A model generated the notes under the pieces. The model saw only the letters and a program-made list of their open reading frames with translations. It made no database searches and had not been told where the DNA came from. The translations under genes and the position numbers were made by a program. A stretch of 52,954 nt of DNA from Candidatus Bathyarchaeota archaeon (lineage in GTDB: Archaea > Thermoproteota > Bathyarchaeia > Bathyarchaeales > Bathycorpusculaceae), in the NCBI GenBank assembly GCA_013388905.1, contig JACAEI010000020.1:1-52954 (forward strand). Reading direction: 5' to 3'. Shown one piece after another: positions 8,838 through 16,887 of the stretch (position 1 is its first letter; each line of letters begins with the position of its first letter).

Positions 8838-9767
8838 TTATGTTATCTCTAACACTTCTTTCAAAAATGCTTTGTATGGACCAAGTTTTCCACCGTAGTT
8901 GCCTGCTGAAATCCTAACAACGCCTGCCACACTCGCTGCAGCTTTTATGCCTTCGCCCATAGTCTTCTTAATTGCTTCAACAGTCAAACCGTTAATCACA
9001 ATTTCGTAAACACACTCAGCATTTTCTGGCACCTGCGAATCTGGCACTAGCGTTTTCAGTCCAGGACAGAAAGGATGATTCGTAGAAGCCTTAAGCTTAT
9101 ACTTTAGGGAGCCAGCCTTTGAACCAGAACGACAGACTCCGCCGGGAAATGGCAAAATAACCTCTTCTGCTTTGGCTTTGATGGCTTTCACTGATTCTTC
9201 AGCTGCCCTAAGCCCAGAAGTCTTGTCTTTGGCGAAAATCAGAAAGTTCCCCCCAGCTATTGCTTCTGTTGCGCCAAAACTGTCTTCGACAATGAAGTTT
9301 CCTTCCATCACTGGTATTTTCCAAACTTTGCGTTTTCCAACCATACTTTTTCTTTGGAATCCATCGCCAAATAGTCTTAGACTTCTGCCCACCTTCATTC
9401 TGCGTTTAGCGTTTGTCATCGCATCAAAAGCCGAAGTTGTTGGGCAAGTCATTATGCACTGTCCTATGCGCAGTATCATCTGGTTTTTTAATTCAAACCT
9501 GTTGCGATTGTAAATTTGAATTAAGACGCCTATACGGTTGTCTGGAGTTTTTTCTGCTGGCACAAGAGCTTCCATTCCTGCTTCTGCTGGAGACATGATT
9601 ACGCTTGTCGCAAAGCCAGTTGCAACTTCTGCCGCCGTCAAGGCCCACTTTTCATTATCAGCGGTTATTAATACACGTCCCGCCCATAGAGGAAACATTT
9701 CGGCGAAAGTATCTACAATTTCACACGAGTTTCCGTTTCCAGCTTTATATGTAAATATCGCATCCAT
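8838..9767 (-). CDS. ftr: Formylmethanofuran:tetrahydromethanopterin formyltransferase
   Basis: A protein of 309 residues that matches Ftr along its length. It moves the formyl group from formylmethanofuran to H4MPT (or the reverse) in the archaeal C1 pathway. Recognisable blocks are DTFAEMFPLWAGRVLITA, the SPAEAGMEALVP loop, RIGQCIMTCPTTSAFDA, LRLFGDGFQ, FPGGVCRSGSKAGS and the C-terminal ISAGNYGGKLGPYKAFL. It is a soluble cytoplasmic enzyme. It lies 55 bases downstream of cofE on the same strand and so likely shares its transcript. This ties F420 synthesis and C1 transfer together. Mtd lies 5.5 kb away. Confidence 0.95.
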   Translation of the reverse strand: MDAIFTYKAGNGNSCEIVDTFAEMFPLWAGRVLITADNEKWALTAAEVATGFATSVIMSPAEAGMEALVPAEKTPDNRIGVLIQIYNRNRFELKNQMILRIGQCIMTCPTTSAFDAMTNAKRRMKVGRSLRLFGDGFQRKSMVGKRKVWKIPVMEGNFIVEDSFGATEAIAGGNFLIFAKDKTSGLRAAEESVKAIKAKAEEVILPFPGGVCRSGSKAGSLKYKLKASTNHPFCPGLKTLVPDSQVPENAECVYEIVINGLTVEAIKKTMGEGIKAAASVAGVVRISAGNYGGKLGPYKAFLKEVLEIT

Positions 9768-9822
9768 TGTGTTTTCTTCCTTTCAATATCCTTCAGGAAT
9801 CAATTTAGGAAAACATAACTCT

Positions 9823-10071
9823 CTATTGGAATAAGTCTTTTTCCCTCGGTCTTATCAGCTCTTTTGCTCCTATACCATCTGATTTTGGATAATTGTAGCC
9901 ACGTATTATCGCAGCTGGAATGCCCTCATTTGCTTGTCCAATTACTAACTCGGCAGCTGACGCCAGTTCATCAGCAATCGCTGTTTGTTTCACTCTTAGA
10001 ACATATCCGAACAAGTCTTTCTCTCCTCTTCGGTCTCTAATAGGCATTATGCCCGAGGCTCCAATTGCCAC
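9823..10071 (-). CDS. cofE: CofE, C-terminal part downstream of an in-frame TAG
   Basis: These 82 residues are the second half of coenzyme F420-0:gamma-glutamyl ligase. They run from VAIGASGIMPIRDRRGEKDLFGY through ADELASAAELVIGQ to the end. The segment is in the same frame as the upstream part: after the TAG at 10078-10080 come ATA AAC, then GTG at 10071. That GTG could serve as a restart, but only a weak AAGG lies before it. Its own stop is also TAG. The sequence shows no sign of drift, so the break is recent, an error, or tolerated. Confidence 0.75.
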   Translation of the reverse strand: MAIGASGIMPIRDRRGEKDLFGYVLRVKQTAIADELASAAELVIGQANEGIPAAIIRGYNYPKSDGIGAKELIRPREKDLFQ

Positions 10072-10077
10072 GTTTAT

Positions 10078-10581
10078 CTAGCCTTGTCTTAATGGTCTCC
10101 CATGAGTATCAGAAATTATGACCGCCACATCACTGCCCGTTATTCTCTTTATTTCTTGCCTAATCTTTTCTGCAGACCTGTCTGGGTTATCGGGAAGTAA
10201 GGCTACTAATCTTTCACCTGGAACATTAGATTTGTCAACTCCAGAGTTGGCACAAACGAATCCATGTTTGCTTTCAGTGATTAGTATCCCATCAGCCATG
10301 CGACTAATGCCTTTTGATTCTCGAAGAACAACTTCAACTATTGCGGGGTCTTTTTCATACTGTTTGGCTATGTTTTTTGCAAATTCGGACGGCACAACAT
10401 CATCGAGATTTATAATGTTCCCTTCCGCACGTGAAACGACAACATGTGTAATAATGACGATGTCTAGGTCTTTGATGGGGCTACCTTGTCTGCTTGCTGC
10501 GTCGCAAATAAGCTTGGCTATGTTATCTCCTGTCTTTATTATGGGCAATCCTTCAATTCCAATTATCTGGACAATATTCAT
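10078..10581 (-). CDS. cofE: Coenzyme F420-0:L-glutamate ligase CofE, N-terminal part, interrupted
   Basis: CofE adds glutamates to F420-0 using GTP. These 167 residues carry the family's first half: GIEGLPIIKTGDNIA, VVSRAEGNIINL, CANSGVDKSNVPGE and IISDTHGRPLRQG. A TAG stop follows, then the family sequence resumes in the same frame at VAIGASG. Summed, the two parts match the usual length of about 250 residues. The TAG falls at a position that varies among CofE proteins. A good ribosome site (GGTGA, six bases away) precedes ATG 10581. The gene diverges from the FrhB-like gene and leads into ftr. Readings: nonsense mutation, sequencing error, readthrough, or a split enzyme. Confidence 0.85.
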   Translation of the reverse strand: MNIVQIIGIEGLPIIKTGDNIAKLICDAASRQGSPIKDLDIVIITHVVVSRAEGNIINLDDVVPSEFAKNIAKQYEKDPAIVEVVLRESKGISRMADGILITESKHGFVCANSGVDKSNVPGERLVALLPDNPDRSAEKIRQEIKRITGSDVAVIISDTHGRPLRQG

Positions 10582-10643
10582 TGAATTTCACCATTTCAAC
10601 AACATTCATGCCTTTCTTGCGCTAAAATTGGTTTATACTCAAG

Positions 10644-10655
10644 TTTATATATTAT
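10644..10655 (+). promoter_or_regulatory. TATA box of a leaderless promoter for the FrhB-like gene
   Basis: TTTATATATTAT is centred about 27 bases before the ATG at 10676. That is the archaeal spacing from TATA box to transcription start, so the mRNA should begin at or next to the start codon. No ribosome site is visible, which agrees. Confidence 0.6.
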
Positions 10656-10675
10656 CGTTTTTTTATGATACTGCA

Positions 10676-11716
10676 ATGAGTTCCAATAAAATTAGCTTTG
10701 AAAAGTCCCTAGTTGCCAATGTTATTGCAACTGGCAAGTGTGTGGGTTGTGGCGCTTGCGTTGTTGTTTGTCCTTTCAATTGTTTAGAGTATGCTGAAGA
10801 AGCTCCTCGTTTGATAAGTGAATGCAAAATCTGCGGTATCTGTGCCCAAATTTGCCCTCGATACGAATGGTCGCAAACACACGTGGAAAACTTTGTATTT
10901 GGCAGAGAGAGGAAACCCGAAGAAGAATTTGGGATTTATCGTAGATTAGCCATAGCTCAGGTAAGAGATGATAAGATATTGAAAGTCTGCCAGGACGGGG
11001 GTGTTGCTACAGCATTATTGCTATTTGCTTTAGAAAATGGGCTTATTGACAGTGCCATCGTCGCTGGAATGAACAAAGAAAAACCGTTTCGCCCTTTCCC
11101 AAAATTAGCCACAACTTCTGAAGAGATTTTAGAATGCGCAGGAACAAAATATTTCTACTCGCCAAATCTTCTTGCCCTATTTGAAGTGGTTAAACAGAAA
11201 AAGGCTAATGTTGCTTTTGTAGGGACACCATGCCAAATCCGCGCTATAAGAAAAATGCAAACGGCTGGGCTAAAGAGGTATACTGCTCCTCTAAAGATTC
11301 TTATCGGGTTGATGTGTTCTGAATGCTTCACGTATGAAGGCCTTATGGAAAAATATATCCATGAAAAATTGGGCATCGAACTTGACAAAATAAAGAAAAT
11401 GAATATTAAAGGAAAAATGTTGGTCACAACGGATTCTGGAGTTGCCACTATTCCTTTAACAGAAATAAAACAGTATGCCAGAAAAAGCTGCTGTTCTTGT
11501 GAAGACTTTAGCTCCGAACTGGCAGATATTTCAATAGGCGGATTAGGATTAAGCAGCTGGACATTTACCATAATCCGCACAGAAAAAGCCGACGAATTAT
11601 TCTCAAACGCAGAAAAAACAGATTTTATCAAAACTAGAAATGCAAATGAAGAAACCTTCGCTTTAAGTTTGTTGCAAAAACTATCGAAAAAGAAAAGACA
11701 GACAACCGCTCAATAA
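10676..11716 (+). CDS. FrhB-like F420-dependent oxidoreductase subunit with 4Fe-4S sites
   Basis: A protein of 346 residues of the coenzyme F420 hydrogenase/dehydrogenase beta-subunit family, which moves electrons between F420, FAD and iron-sulfur clusters. Two ferredoxin-type cluster motifs come first (CVGCGACVVVCP near residue 22, CKICGICAQICP near 51). The FrhB core follows (CQDGGVATALLLFALENGLID, then FVGTPCQIRAIRKM, then LMCSECFTYEGLMEKY). A long upstream extension of the frame is antisense to cofE and is not coding. No hydrogenase subunit lies beside it, so the partner (hydrogenase, Fpo-like, heterodisulfide reductase or other) is unknown. Its setting beside cofE and ftr fits F420 metabolism. 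Confidence 0.9.
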   Translation: MSSNKISFEKSLVANVIATGKCVGCGACVVVCPFNCLEYAEEAPRLISECKICGICAQICPRYEWSQTHVENFVFGRERKPEEEFGIYRRLAIAQVRDDKILKVCQDGGVATALLLFALENGLIDSAIVAGMNKEKPFRPFPKLATTSEEILECAGTKYFYSPNLLALFEVVKQKKANVAFVGTPCQIRAIRKMQTAGLKRYTAPLKILIGLMCSECFTYEGLMEKYIHEKLGIELDKIKKMNIKGKMLVTTDSGVATIPLTEIKQYARKSCCSCEDFSSELADISIGGLGLSSWTFTIIRTEKADELFSNAEKTDFIKTRNANEETFALSLLQKLSKKKRQTTAQ

Positions 11717-11762
11717 AACAAGCAACGCTTATAAACAAACTGACATATTTATTTAGAAATTT

Positions 11763-12347
11763 ATGAAGATAAACACTAAAACTTTAGCTGGAACCGCAAT
11801 TCTCGCCGCGCTGGTTGTTGTTTTCGACTATACTATAAAATATTCAAATCTGAAAATACCGTTTCCATTGAACCCTGACCTGAAATTTGATCTCACAGGA
11901 ATACCTATTGTCTTGTCACTCCTCCTTTTTGGCTTTATTCCAGGGATCTTCACATCAATCATCGCCTTTGTTGCCATACTTGCCCGCAGTGGAGTAATTC
12001 TAGGCTCATCAATGAAAGGACTCGCGGAGTTTTCAACCATATTAGGCATGGCTATTGGTCTTAAGCTGTTTAAGCGCTTTAGAATTGTAAGTTCCTCTAT
12101 TCTTGGTGTTGTATCAAGGGTCTTGATAATGATATGTGTAAATTTTGCACTCATTTATGCCGGAATAATACCAATTTCTGCATCCTATGCGAATATCCCA
12201 CTCATTTATGCCTTGTTGCTCGGATTTTTCAATGCTATCCAAGGGATGATAGGTATAGTTGGCGGTTATTTTATCTATGCAGCGATTAAAAGACGTGCTC
12301 CCTCCCTAATCAAAAAAGAAATTGATAGCGAAACAACTCCTGAATAG
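11763..12347 (+). CDS. ECF transporter S component-like protein
   Basis: A protein of 194 residues, very hydrophobic, with five to six predicted helices. Its pattern (AILAALVVVFDY, LTGIPIVLSLLLFGFIPGIFTSIIAF, an inward GFFNAIQGMIGIVGGYF) is typical of substrate-binding S components of energy-coupling-factor vitamin transporters. The shared EcfA/EcfT module is not in this window. A TATA box (CTTATAAAC, 11728-11736) lies about 30 bases before the ATG, so the leader is very short. No riboswitch is visible. The substrate (a vitamin such as riboflavin is possible) is not readable. Confidence 0.65.
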   Translation: MKINTKTLAGTAILAALVVVFDYTIKYSNLKIPFPLNPDLKFDLTGIPIVLSLLLFGFIPGIFTSIIAFVAILARSGVILGSSMKGLAEFSTILGMAIGLKLFKRFRIVSSSILGVVSRVLIMICVNFALIYAGIIPISASYANIPLIYALLLGFFNAIQGMIGIVGGYFIYAAIKRRAPSLIKKEIDSETTPE

Positions 12348-12448
12348 CGTTCGTCACATATATTCCCAATAATAATGTTCAAGTTTAAATATGTACTTTT
12401 CTAATAACGTATTAATAAGATAATATCAGTCTATATGTGAGTGAAATT

Positions 12449-13465
12449 ATGGAACGCAAGATTATGTCTTTGGGACGTTCCTCTTTAGTGATTTCTCTTC
12501 CTAAAAGTTGGATGCAACTAAATGAATTAAAAAAAGGCGATGTTGTCTCTCTTGCAGTTCTGCGAGACCGTTCTTTAATTGTTTTTCCAAGTGCAGAGAA
12601 AAAGATTGAACCCAAGGAAATAACGCTTCATGTTGCTTCAAGTGAAGGAGAAACTCTAATCGTCCGAAGAATAATAGGCTGTTATTTGAATGGATATTCT
12701 GGCATAAGAATCATCTCAGACAGAATTTTCTCTGTTCCACAAAGAAAGGCTATCCGAAACATTGTTCGAATGCTTTACATGAGAATCATCGAATCTGACT
12801 CTAAAAGCATGTATATTCAAACTTTAATAGACGAGTCTAAAGCGTCAATCAAACCGGCAATACAAAGAATGTACATGATCTTCCATTCCATGTGTGTTGA
12901 CGCATTAAGTTCTCTAAAAAACTTGGATGTAACGTTGGCAAAAGCGGTTTTCTCTTTAGACGATGACGTGGATCACTTTTCCTTTTTCATTTTGCGGTTG
13001 CTAAGGGATGCTGCCCAAGACACCGTTTTAGCAAATGAACTTGGTATTGATCCCTTAGATTGTATGGATCATCAAGTGCTTGTATATAGAGTGGAACATG
13101 CTGCTGACTACTCCGCTGATATAGCAAGGCACATAATAATGCTCAGTGAAACGCAACAGAAAATATCAGAAAACATACTCTCGCTTATGTTTGCTGCTGG
13201 AACTGAAGCGGTTGATTTATACGCCAAAGCAGTCAACGCTTTCTTTTCAAAGGACGTAGCTTTTGCCAACGAAATATTGGAACGACAGAAAAAAATTGAA
13301 AAACTGGATCAAGAGATAGCATCCAAGGCGTTTACGGGTAAACAGAAAAATGCCTTATTAGTGTGTGCAATTTGCTCTATACGTGACGATATAAAAAGAA
13401 TTGCTGATTGCGCAGCAGACATTGCCGAGATAGCCATAAATCGTTCTTATAAGATGACTACTTAG
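12449..13465 (+). CDS. AbrB-PhoU fusion, phosphate uptake regulator type
   Basis: A protein of 338 residues. The N-terminal ~45 residues form a swapped-hairpin AbrB/SpoVT DNA-binding domain (IMSLGRSSLVISLPKSWMQ, then LKKGDVVSLAVLRDRSLIVFP). The rest is alpha-helical and PhoU-like, with acidic DDDVDHFSFFILRLLRDA and VEHAADYSADIARHI metal-contact helices. This archaeal architecture is annotated as a phosphate uptake regulator and probably senses Pst activity. No pst genes lie nearby. I chose ATG 12449, with GTG 12437 as an alternative. The stop is TAG, and the end overlaps the convergent dehydrogenase fusion by eight bases. Confidence 0.85.
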   Translation: MERKIMSLGRSSLVISLPKSWMQLNELKKGDVVSLAVLRDRSLIVFPSAEKKIEPKEITLHVASSEGETLIVRRIIGCYLNGYSGIRIISDRIFSVPQRKAIRNIVRMLYMRIIESDSKSMYIQTLIDESKASIKPAIQRMYMIFHSMCVDALSSLKNLDVTLAKAVFSLDDDVDHFSFFILRLLRDAAQDTVLANELGIDPLDCMDHQVLVYRVEHAADYSADIARHIIMLSETQQKISENILSLMFAAGTEAVDLYAKAVNAFFSKDVAFANEILERQKKIEKLDQEIASKAFTGKQKNALLVCAICSIRDDIKRIADCAADIAEIAINRSYKMTT

Positions 13466-15188
13466 AACCCTTCTTTGGCGGCGGATAACTCAAAGTCAAC
13501 GCAAGTTTGGCAGCAGAGAGTTCTTTTTGAACAAGTTTCCTTGCAAGCTGAAGGGCTATGCTGTAATTATATATTTCTTTTCCGTTACTTCGTGCTTTCC
13601 ATAGGATTTCCTTCTCCAGTTTATGCTTCAAATCACCTACTGTAAGCGCTCCAATTCCAAAAATTCCAGTTTCTATTTCTCTCATGTCGTCCTTGAGTTC
13701 TATTCCTTCCACCCCGAAAGGCGGAATAGCGTTTATGTCCACTAGCACTTTCATGCGTTTAACTTCTTTCAACAGCTCTTTTTCTATAATACGGACGCCT
13801 CTGGTGCCTGCGCATAAAACTACATCTGCTTTTTTAAGGATGTCGATTTTTTCGGTAGATGTAGGTGCGAAAACACCATGCACTTTTACTCCATGGTCTT
13901 TAGCCAAAAGTCTCGCCACATCTTCGGCATGTTCTTTTCCATCTACACGTTTTGGATTAAGGCTAGCGATTATTACGTTACAGCCAATTTTAGCTAAAAG
14001 AACAGCTGCTATCTGAGCAACTGCGCCTGTGCCTAGGACTGCGCATGTCTTATCTTTCAATTCGCCAAGTTTGTGTGAAGAGAGAGAATCTTCGATTTTT
14101 GCAACTGCCGCTGCCGCTGTCGTGTATGCACCACCCGGATCAATTATTATGCTAGTCTTAAAGGGTGGAAACATCGAATCTTTCACAGCTTCAAGAACCT
14201 CTTCAACTTTTTCGACATCTTTCCCTCCAATAAAAAAGCATGTGTGTTTAACGGTTTTTGGTCCTCTTGAAAACACAGCGTCTTGAATAATTCTTTTAGC
14301 GTCTTCCGGGGTCACGTTTTCGTAGGGAATAACAGCATTGTATCCAGTATCGTATGCCATGCAAATGTCAAAGGGACTGGCTTTTTGGTCCGTATCCAAA
14401 TAAAACAGCAGATAAGGTGCATCTTCAGAAACTTTTCCAATAATCGGCTTTACTTGGATTTGCATTGATTGTAGTAAATTCTCTATTTCATTAGAGTGAG
14501 GGGTCTCAGAATGAGCCGAGATTATCTTTTTTGAAAGTTTTACAACTTCAACTTTGACATCTAACGTTTCTAATAGTTGCCTAATTCCCTGCACATGTTC
14601 TGGACTGCTAATATGCAAGCAGGTGATCTCTTCTTTTTTTGTGTTCAATTCTCGTGCCTGGTCTAAAATCTCCATAACAATCCAACTCTCTCTTATCGGA
14701 AAGCTGATCTCATGCTCTTGCTCTTCTAGTTCACGCTGTAAACTCTGTCCATAGGCAACTAGGTACTCTTTTTCTATAGAATTTTCGGCCTTCTGCTTGG
14801 ACAAGTTATCTAATGCTTTAAGTACTTGGTCTCTTAACTCTCTCGTTTTAGCTAAACAGGTTTCAAGGTATGTCTTAGCGTTTGCGTTGATGTCAACTGG
14901 GAAAAATGACGTGTTGTTCTTCTGAAAGATTTGAGCTAGGATATTGTCTTCGTGAAATTCTTTTTGGGAGCGTAGTCCTAACTCTCCGGTTGCAAAGTCA
15001 GGATTAACTTTTGTAATAATATTTTCTAGAAATTTGTGGAAGCCTATTGAGGGTCTGTAAAGAGAATGAATCACGCGTTGATTGGAAGAGGATGGTTCAA
15101 TTATCCAAAATGGTTCGTTGTATTCTTTTTCAATAATCAAAACATTCAATTTTTTATCTTTTAAGGGTGTAACTTCAAGCGCTTTCAT
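13458..15188 (-). CDS. MtdA/MtdB-like methylene-H4MPT dehydrogenase fused to an unrecognised N-terminal region
   Basis: A protein of 576 residues with two parts. From about residue 258 to 560 it follows the NAD(P)-dependent methylene-tetrahydromethanopterin dehydrogenases (MtdA/MtdB) of methylotrophic bacteria: ENVTPEDAKRIIQDAVFSRG, FFIGGKDVEKVEEVLEAV, PPFKTSIIIDPGGAYTTAAAA, the nucleotide loop GTGAVA at 386-391, and VDINAIPPFGVEGIE. The first ~250 residues have a charged coiled-coil-like stretch (about 105-160) and a CLHISSPEHVQGIRQLLE segment. I do not recognise them. The gene lies 99 bases downstream of F420-dependent mtd, with its own TATA-like GTATATAAG in the gap. It likely offers an NAD(P)-linked route for the same C1 step; the cofactor is inferred. 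The stop is TAG. Confidence 0.8.
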   Translation of the reverse strand: MKALEVTPLKDKKLNVLIIEKEYNEPFWIIEPSSSNQRVIHSLYRPSIGFHKFLENIITKVNPDFATGELGLRSQKEFHEDNILAQIFQKNNTSFFPVDINANAKTYLETCLAKTRELRDQVLKALDNLSKQKAENSIEKEYLVAYGQSLQRELEEQEHEISFPIRESWIVMEILDQARELNTKKEEITCLHISSPEHVQGIRQLLETLDVKVEVVKLSKKIISAHSETPHSNEIENLLQSMQIQVKPIIGKVSEDAPYLLFYLDTDQKASPFDICMAYDTGYNAVIPYENVTPEDAKRIIQDAVFSRGPKTVKHTCFFIGGKDVEKVEEVLEAVKDSMFPPFKTSIIIDPGGAYTTAAAAVAKIEDSLSSHKLGELKDKTCAVLGTGAVAQIAAVLLAKIGCNVIIASLNPKRVDGKEHAEDVARLLAKDHGVKVHGVFAPTSTEKIDILKKADVVLCAGTRGVRIIEKELLKEVKRMKVLVDINAIPPFGVEGIELKDDMREIETGIFGIGALTVGDLKHKLEKEILWKARSNGKEIYNYSIALQLARKLVQKELSAAKLALTLSYPPPKKGSK

Positions 15189-15287
15189 TTTAATGACCTT
15201 TGAACATTAATAGATGGCGGAAAATATATACTTGGTCGAAATATCTTATATACAAATATGTAGCATATATACGACACGTCTGTGACT

Positions 15288-16160
15288 TTATTCTCCTTTT
15301 CCATAAAATTCTTCATCAAATGTTGGAGGAAGCATCAATTTAGTTTTGATTTTAGCTCTGCCATCCTTTGCATGAGGCTTCCTTACAAGAGTGTCATTGT
15401 ATTTTTCGATTTCTCGGGCCTCTTCGGCTAATCTGGCGGCTGTTTGCGCGATTTCATGTGCACAGGCGACTAGCGGTATGTATTTGTCGCTTTCCTTTTC
15501 TATGAAGCATGCTTGAAGATTAATTTCAGCAATTTTCTCTGCCAATTCATAAGCAGCCATAGCTTTTGCTTTTGCATAAGGGTTTTTAAAATCAGAATTG
15601 TCTCGTATGCTATTCACGTCAATTATCATTTTAGGTAGAACGGGACTTAGTCCTGTCCTAAGTGCATAAGCTAGTTTGTCAATTTCTCTATGAACTATTC
15701 TGTAGACACCAGTAATTGCAAGAACTTTAATGATGTTTGAATTAAAAATTGCCATTTCTAAGGGATCTAAGAACTCTCTGCGTGCACCAATGAGTGGATC
15801 GCCTGTGATAATTATGTAGCCCAAACCTTGCTTTTCCAGTTCGGCTCTGATCCGTTTTCCTGGAGCATCCGAAATAACTACGCTTGGCACGCCGCTTGTT
15901 GAGAATTTTTCTCTAACTTTTGCTGGGCCTGCTATTGAAGGATTGGGCGAGATAAGCACTAAAAGGTCTGGGTCAAACTCGAAGATTTTTGGCAATGCTT
16001 CTTCGACATCTTCAGCGCTCATCTTTGAACCTGTTGTCACTGTTCGTGTTTTGATGTCTTGGCGGTCAGCTAACTCGTCTAAAAGCAGCTCAAATATAGG
16101 TGAAGACGCAATATTGCCACACTTGAACACTCCGATTTTCTTGATTTGTTCTTCTGACAT
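15288..16160 (-). CDS. mtd: F420-dependent methylenetetrahydromethanopterin dehydrogenase
   Basis: A protein of 290 residues that matches Mtd of methanogens throughout. It interconverts methenyl- and methylene-H4MPT with F420. Landmarks are KIGVFKCGNIASSPIFELLLDE, ISPNPSIAGPAKVRE, VVISDAPGKRI, GDPLIGARREFLDPLEMA, FKNPYAKAKAMAAYELA and EAREIEKYNDTLVRKPHAKDG. A ribosome site (GAGGGG) precedes ATG 16160. With ftr, cofE and the MtdA/MtdB-like fusion it forms the C1/F420 core of the window. Confidence 0.97.
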   Translation of the reverse strand: MSEEQIKKIGVFKCGNIASSPIFELLLDELADRQDIKTRTVTTGSKMSAEDVEEALPKIFEFDPDLLVLISPNPSIAGPAKVREKFSTSGVPSVVISDAPGKRIRAELEKQGLGYIIITGDPLIGARREFLDPLEMAIFNSNIIKVLAITGVYRIVHREIDKLAYALRTGLSPVLPKMIIDVNSIRDNSDFKNPYAKAKAMAAYELAEKIAEINLQACFIEKESDKYIPLVACAHEIAQTAARLAEEAREIEKYNDTLVRKPHAKDGRAKIKTKLMLPPTFDEEFYGKGE

Positions 16161-16293
16161 TGTTATGCCCCTCTACTTGTAATACTGGTTTAGCGTTTAA
16201 AAATTGTCGTTAATTGTATGATTGTTTCCCGAACGCCTTAAATATTGTTCGCTCTTACCTATGTAACTGATATTATAAGAGGAGGAACATAAA

Positions 16294-16512
16294 TTGGTAG
16301 AAGCGGTCGAGAAAGGACTGAAAAAAATTGGCATCACAGTTTCTAAACCTGTGCTAGCCATAATCTGCATAATCTTTGGTATAATAGTGATAGTTGCTCC
16401 AGCTCTTCTAAGTATAGTGGTCGGCATTTTTCTCATAATACAAGGCATTCTACTACTAACAGAGTACATGGAGCTTCAAAGACAGCAGCCTTCGCAATCT
16501 AGGCCAGCATGA
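16294..16512 (+). CDS. Small two-helix membrane protein, 72 aa
   Basis: A protein of 72 residues starting at TTG 16294, with a near-perfect ribosome site (AGGAGGA) about 8 bases upstream that decides the start. After an amphipathic N-terminus it has two helices (about 19-37 and 40-57) and a polar Gln/Ser tail. The repeat-like IIFGIIVIVAP...VVGIFLIIQGILLL recalls one repeat of HdeD/DUF308 proteins. The function is unknown. It converges on the ECF-like remnant. Confidence 0.6.
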   Translation: MVEAVEKGLKKIGITVSKPVLAIICIIFGIIVIVAPALLSIVVGIFLIIQGILLLTEYMELQRQQPSQSRPA

Positions 16513-16518
16513 TCCTCT

Positions 16519-16800
16519 CTATGAAATTCTCTTTTTTTCTTGCTTTGTTTCTTTCCAGAACTCTAATCTCGAGAGGCTTAATATCAGAGGCACTCCTACA
16601 ATAAATGAGACGATCACGACAATAAGATCTTCTATGTAAGAATCAACAGCTGCCGCAACAAAAGTTGCATAAAGCATGTCGTAATTTCCGAAGAACTCTG
16701 GGAATAGATTGTAAAGACCCGCTGGAACGAGTAGAAAAACTCGGACAAGCGAATCTGTAGCTATTGTTACAAAAGAAATCAGCACTAAAGCAATAGGCAA
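16519..16800 (-). CDS. ECF-like membrane protein, C-terminal part downstream of an in-frame TAG
   Basis: Ninety-three residues with two to three membrane helices and a basic end (WKETKQEKKRIS). The segment is in frame with the upstream piece. Between the TAG at 16888-16890 and this stretch the same frame stays open and reads TILDVLFAFVLIYPAARF, a further membrane helix. It is best read as the second half of the same broken gene, with no independent start of quality (TTG at 16800). Confidence 0.5.
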   Translation of the reverse strand: MPIALVLISFVTIATDSLVRVFLLVPAGLYNLFPEFFGNYDMLYATFVAAAVDSYIEDLIVVIVSFIVGVPLILSLSRLEFWKETKQEKKRIS

Positions 16801-16887
16801 GCGTTTAACATCTACTGTAAATAAGCTTCTGCTAAATCTTGCAGCTGGATAAATTAGAACAAATGCGAATAGGACGTCTAAGATGGT

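Noticed and set aside
10118-10675. Long N-terminal extension of the FrhB-like frame
   Set aside because: It is antisense to cofE and does not match the family. The TATA box at 10644 and the ATG at 10676 set the real start.
15189-15287. Inverted repeat in the mtd/fusion gap (GTCGTATATAT and ATATTTCGAC)
   Set aside because: The arms match only partly and the region is simply AT-rich with a TATA element; not convincing as an operator.
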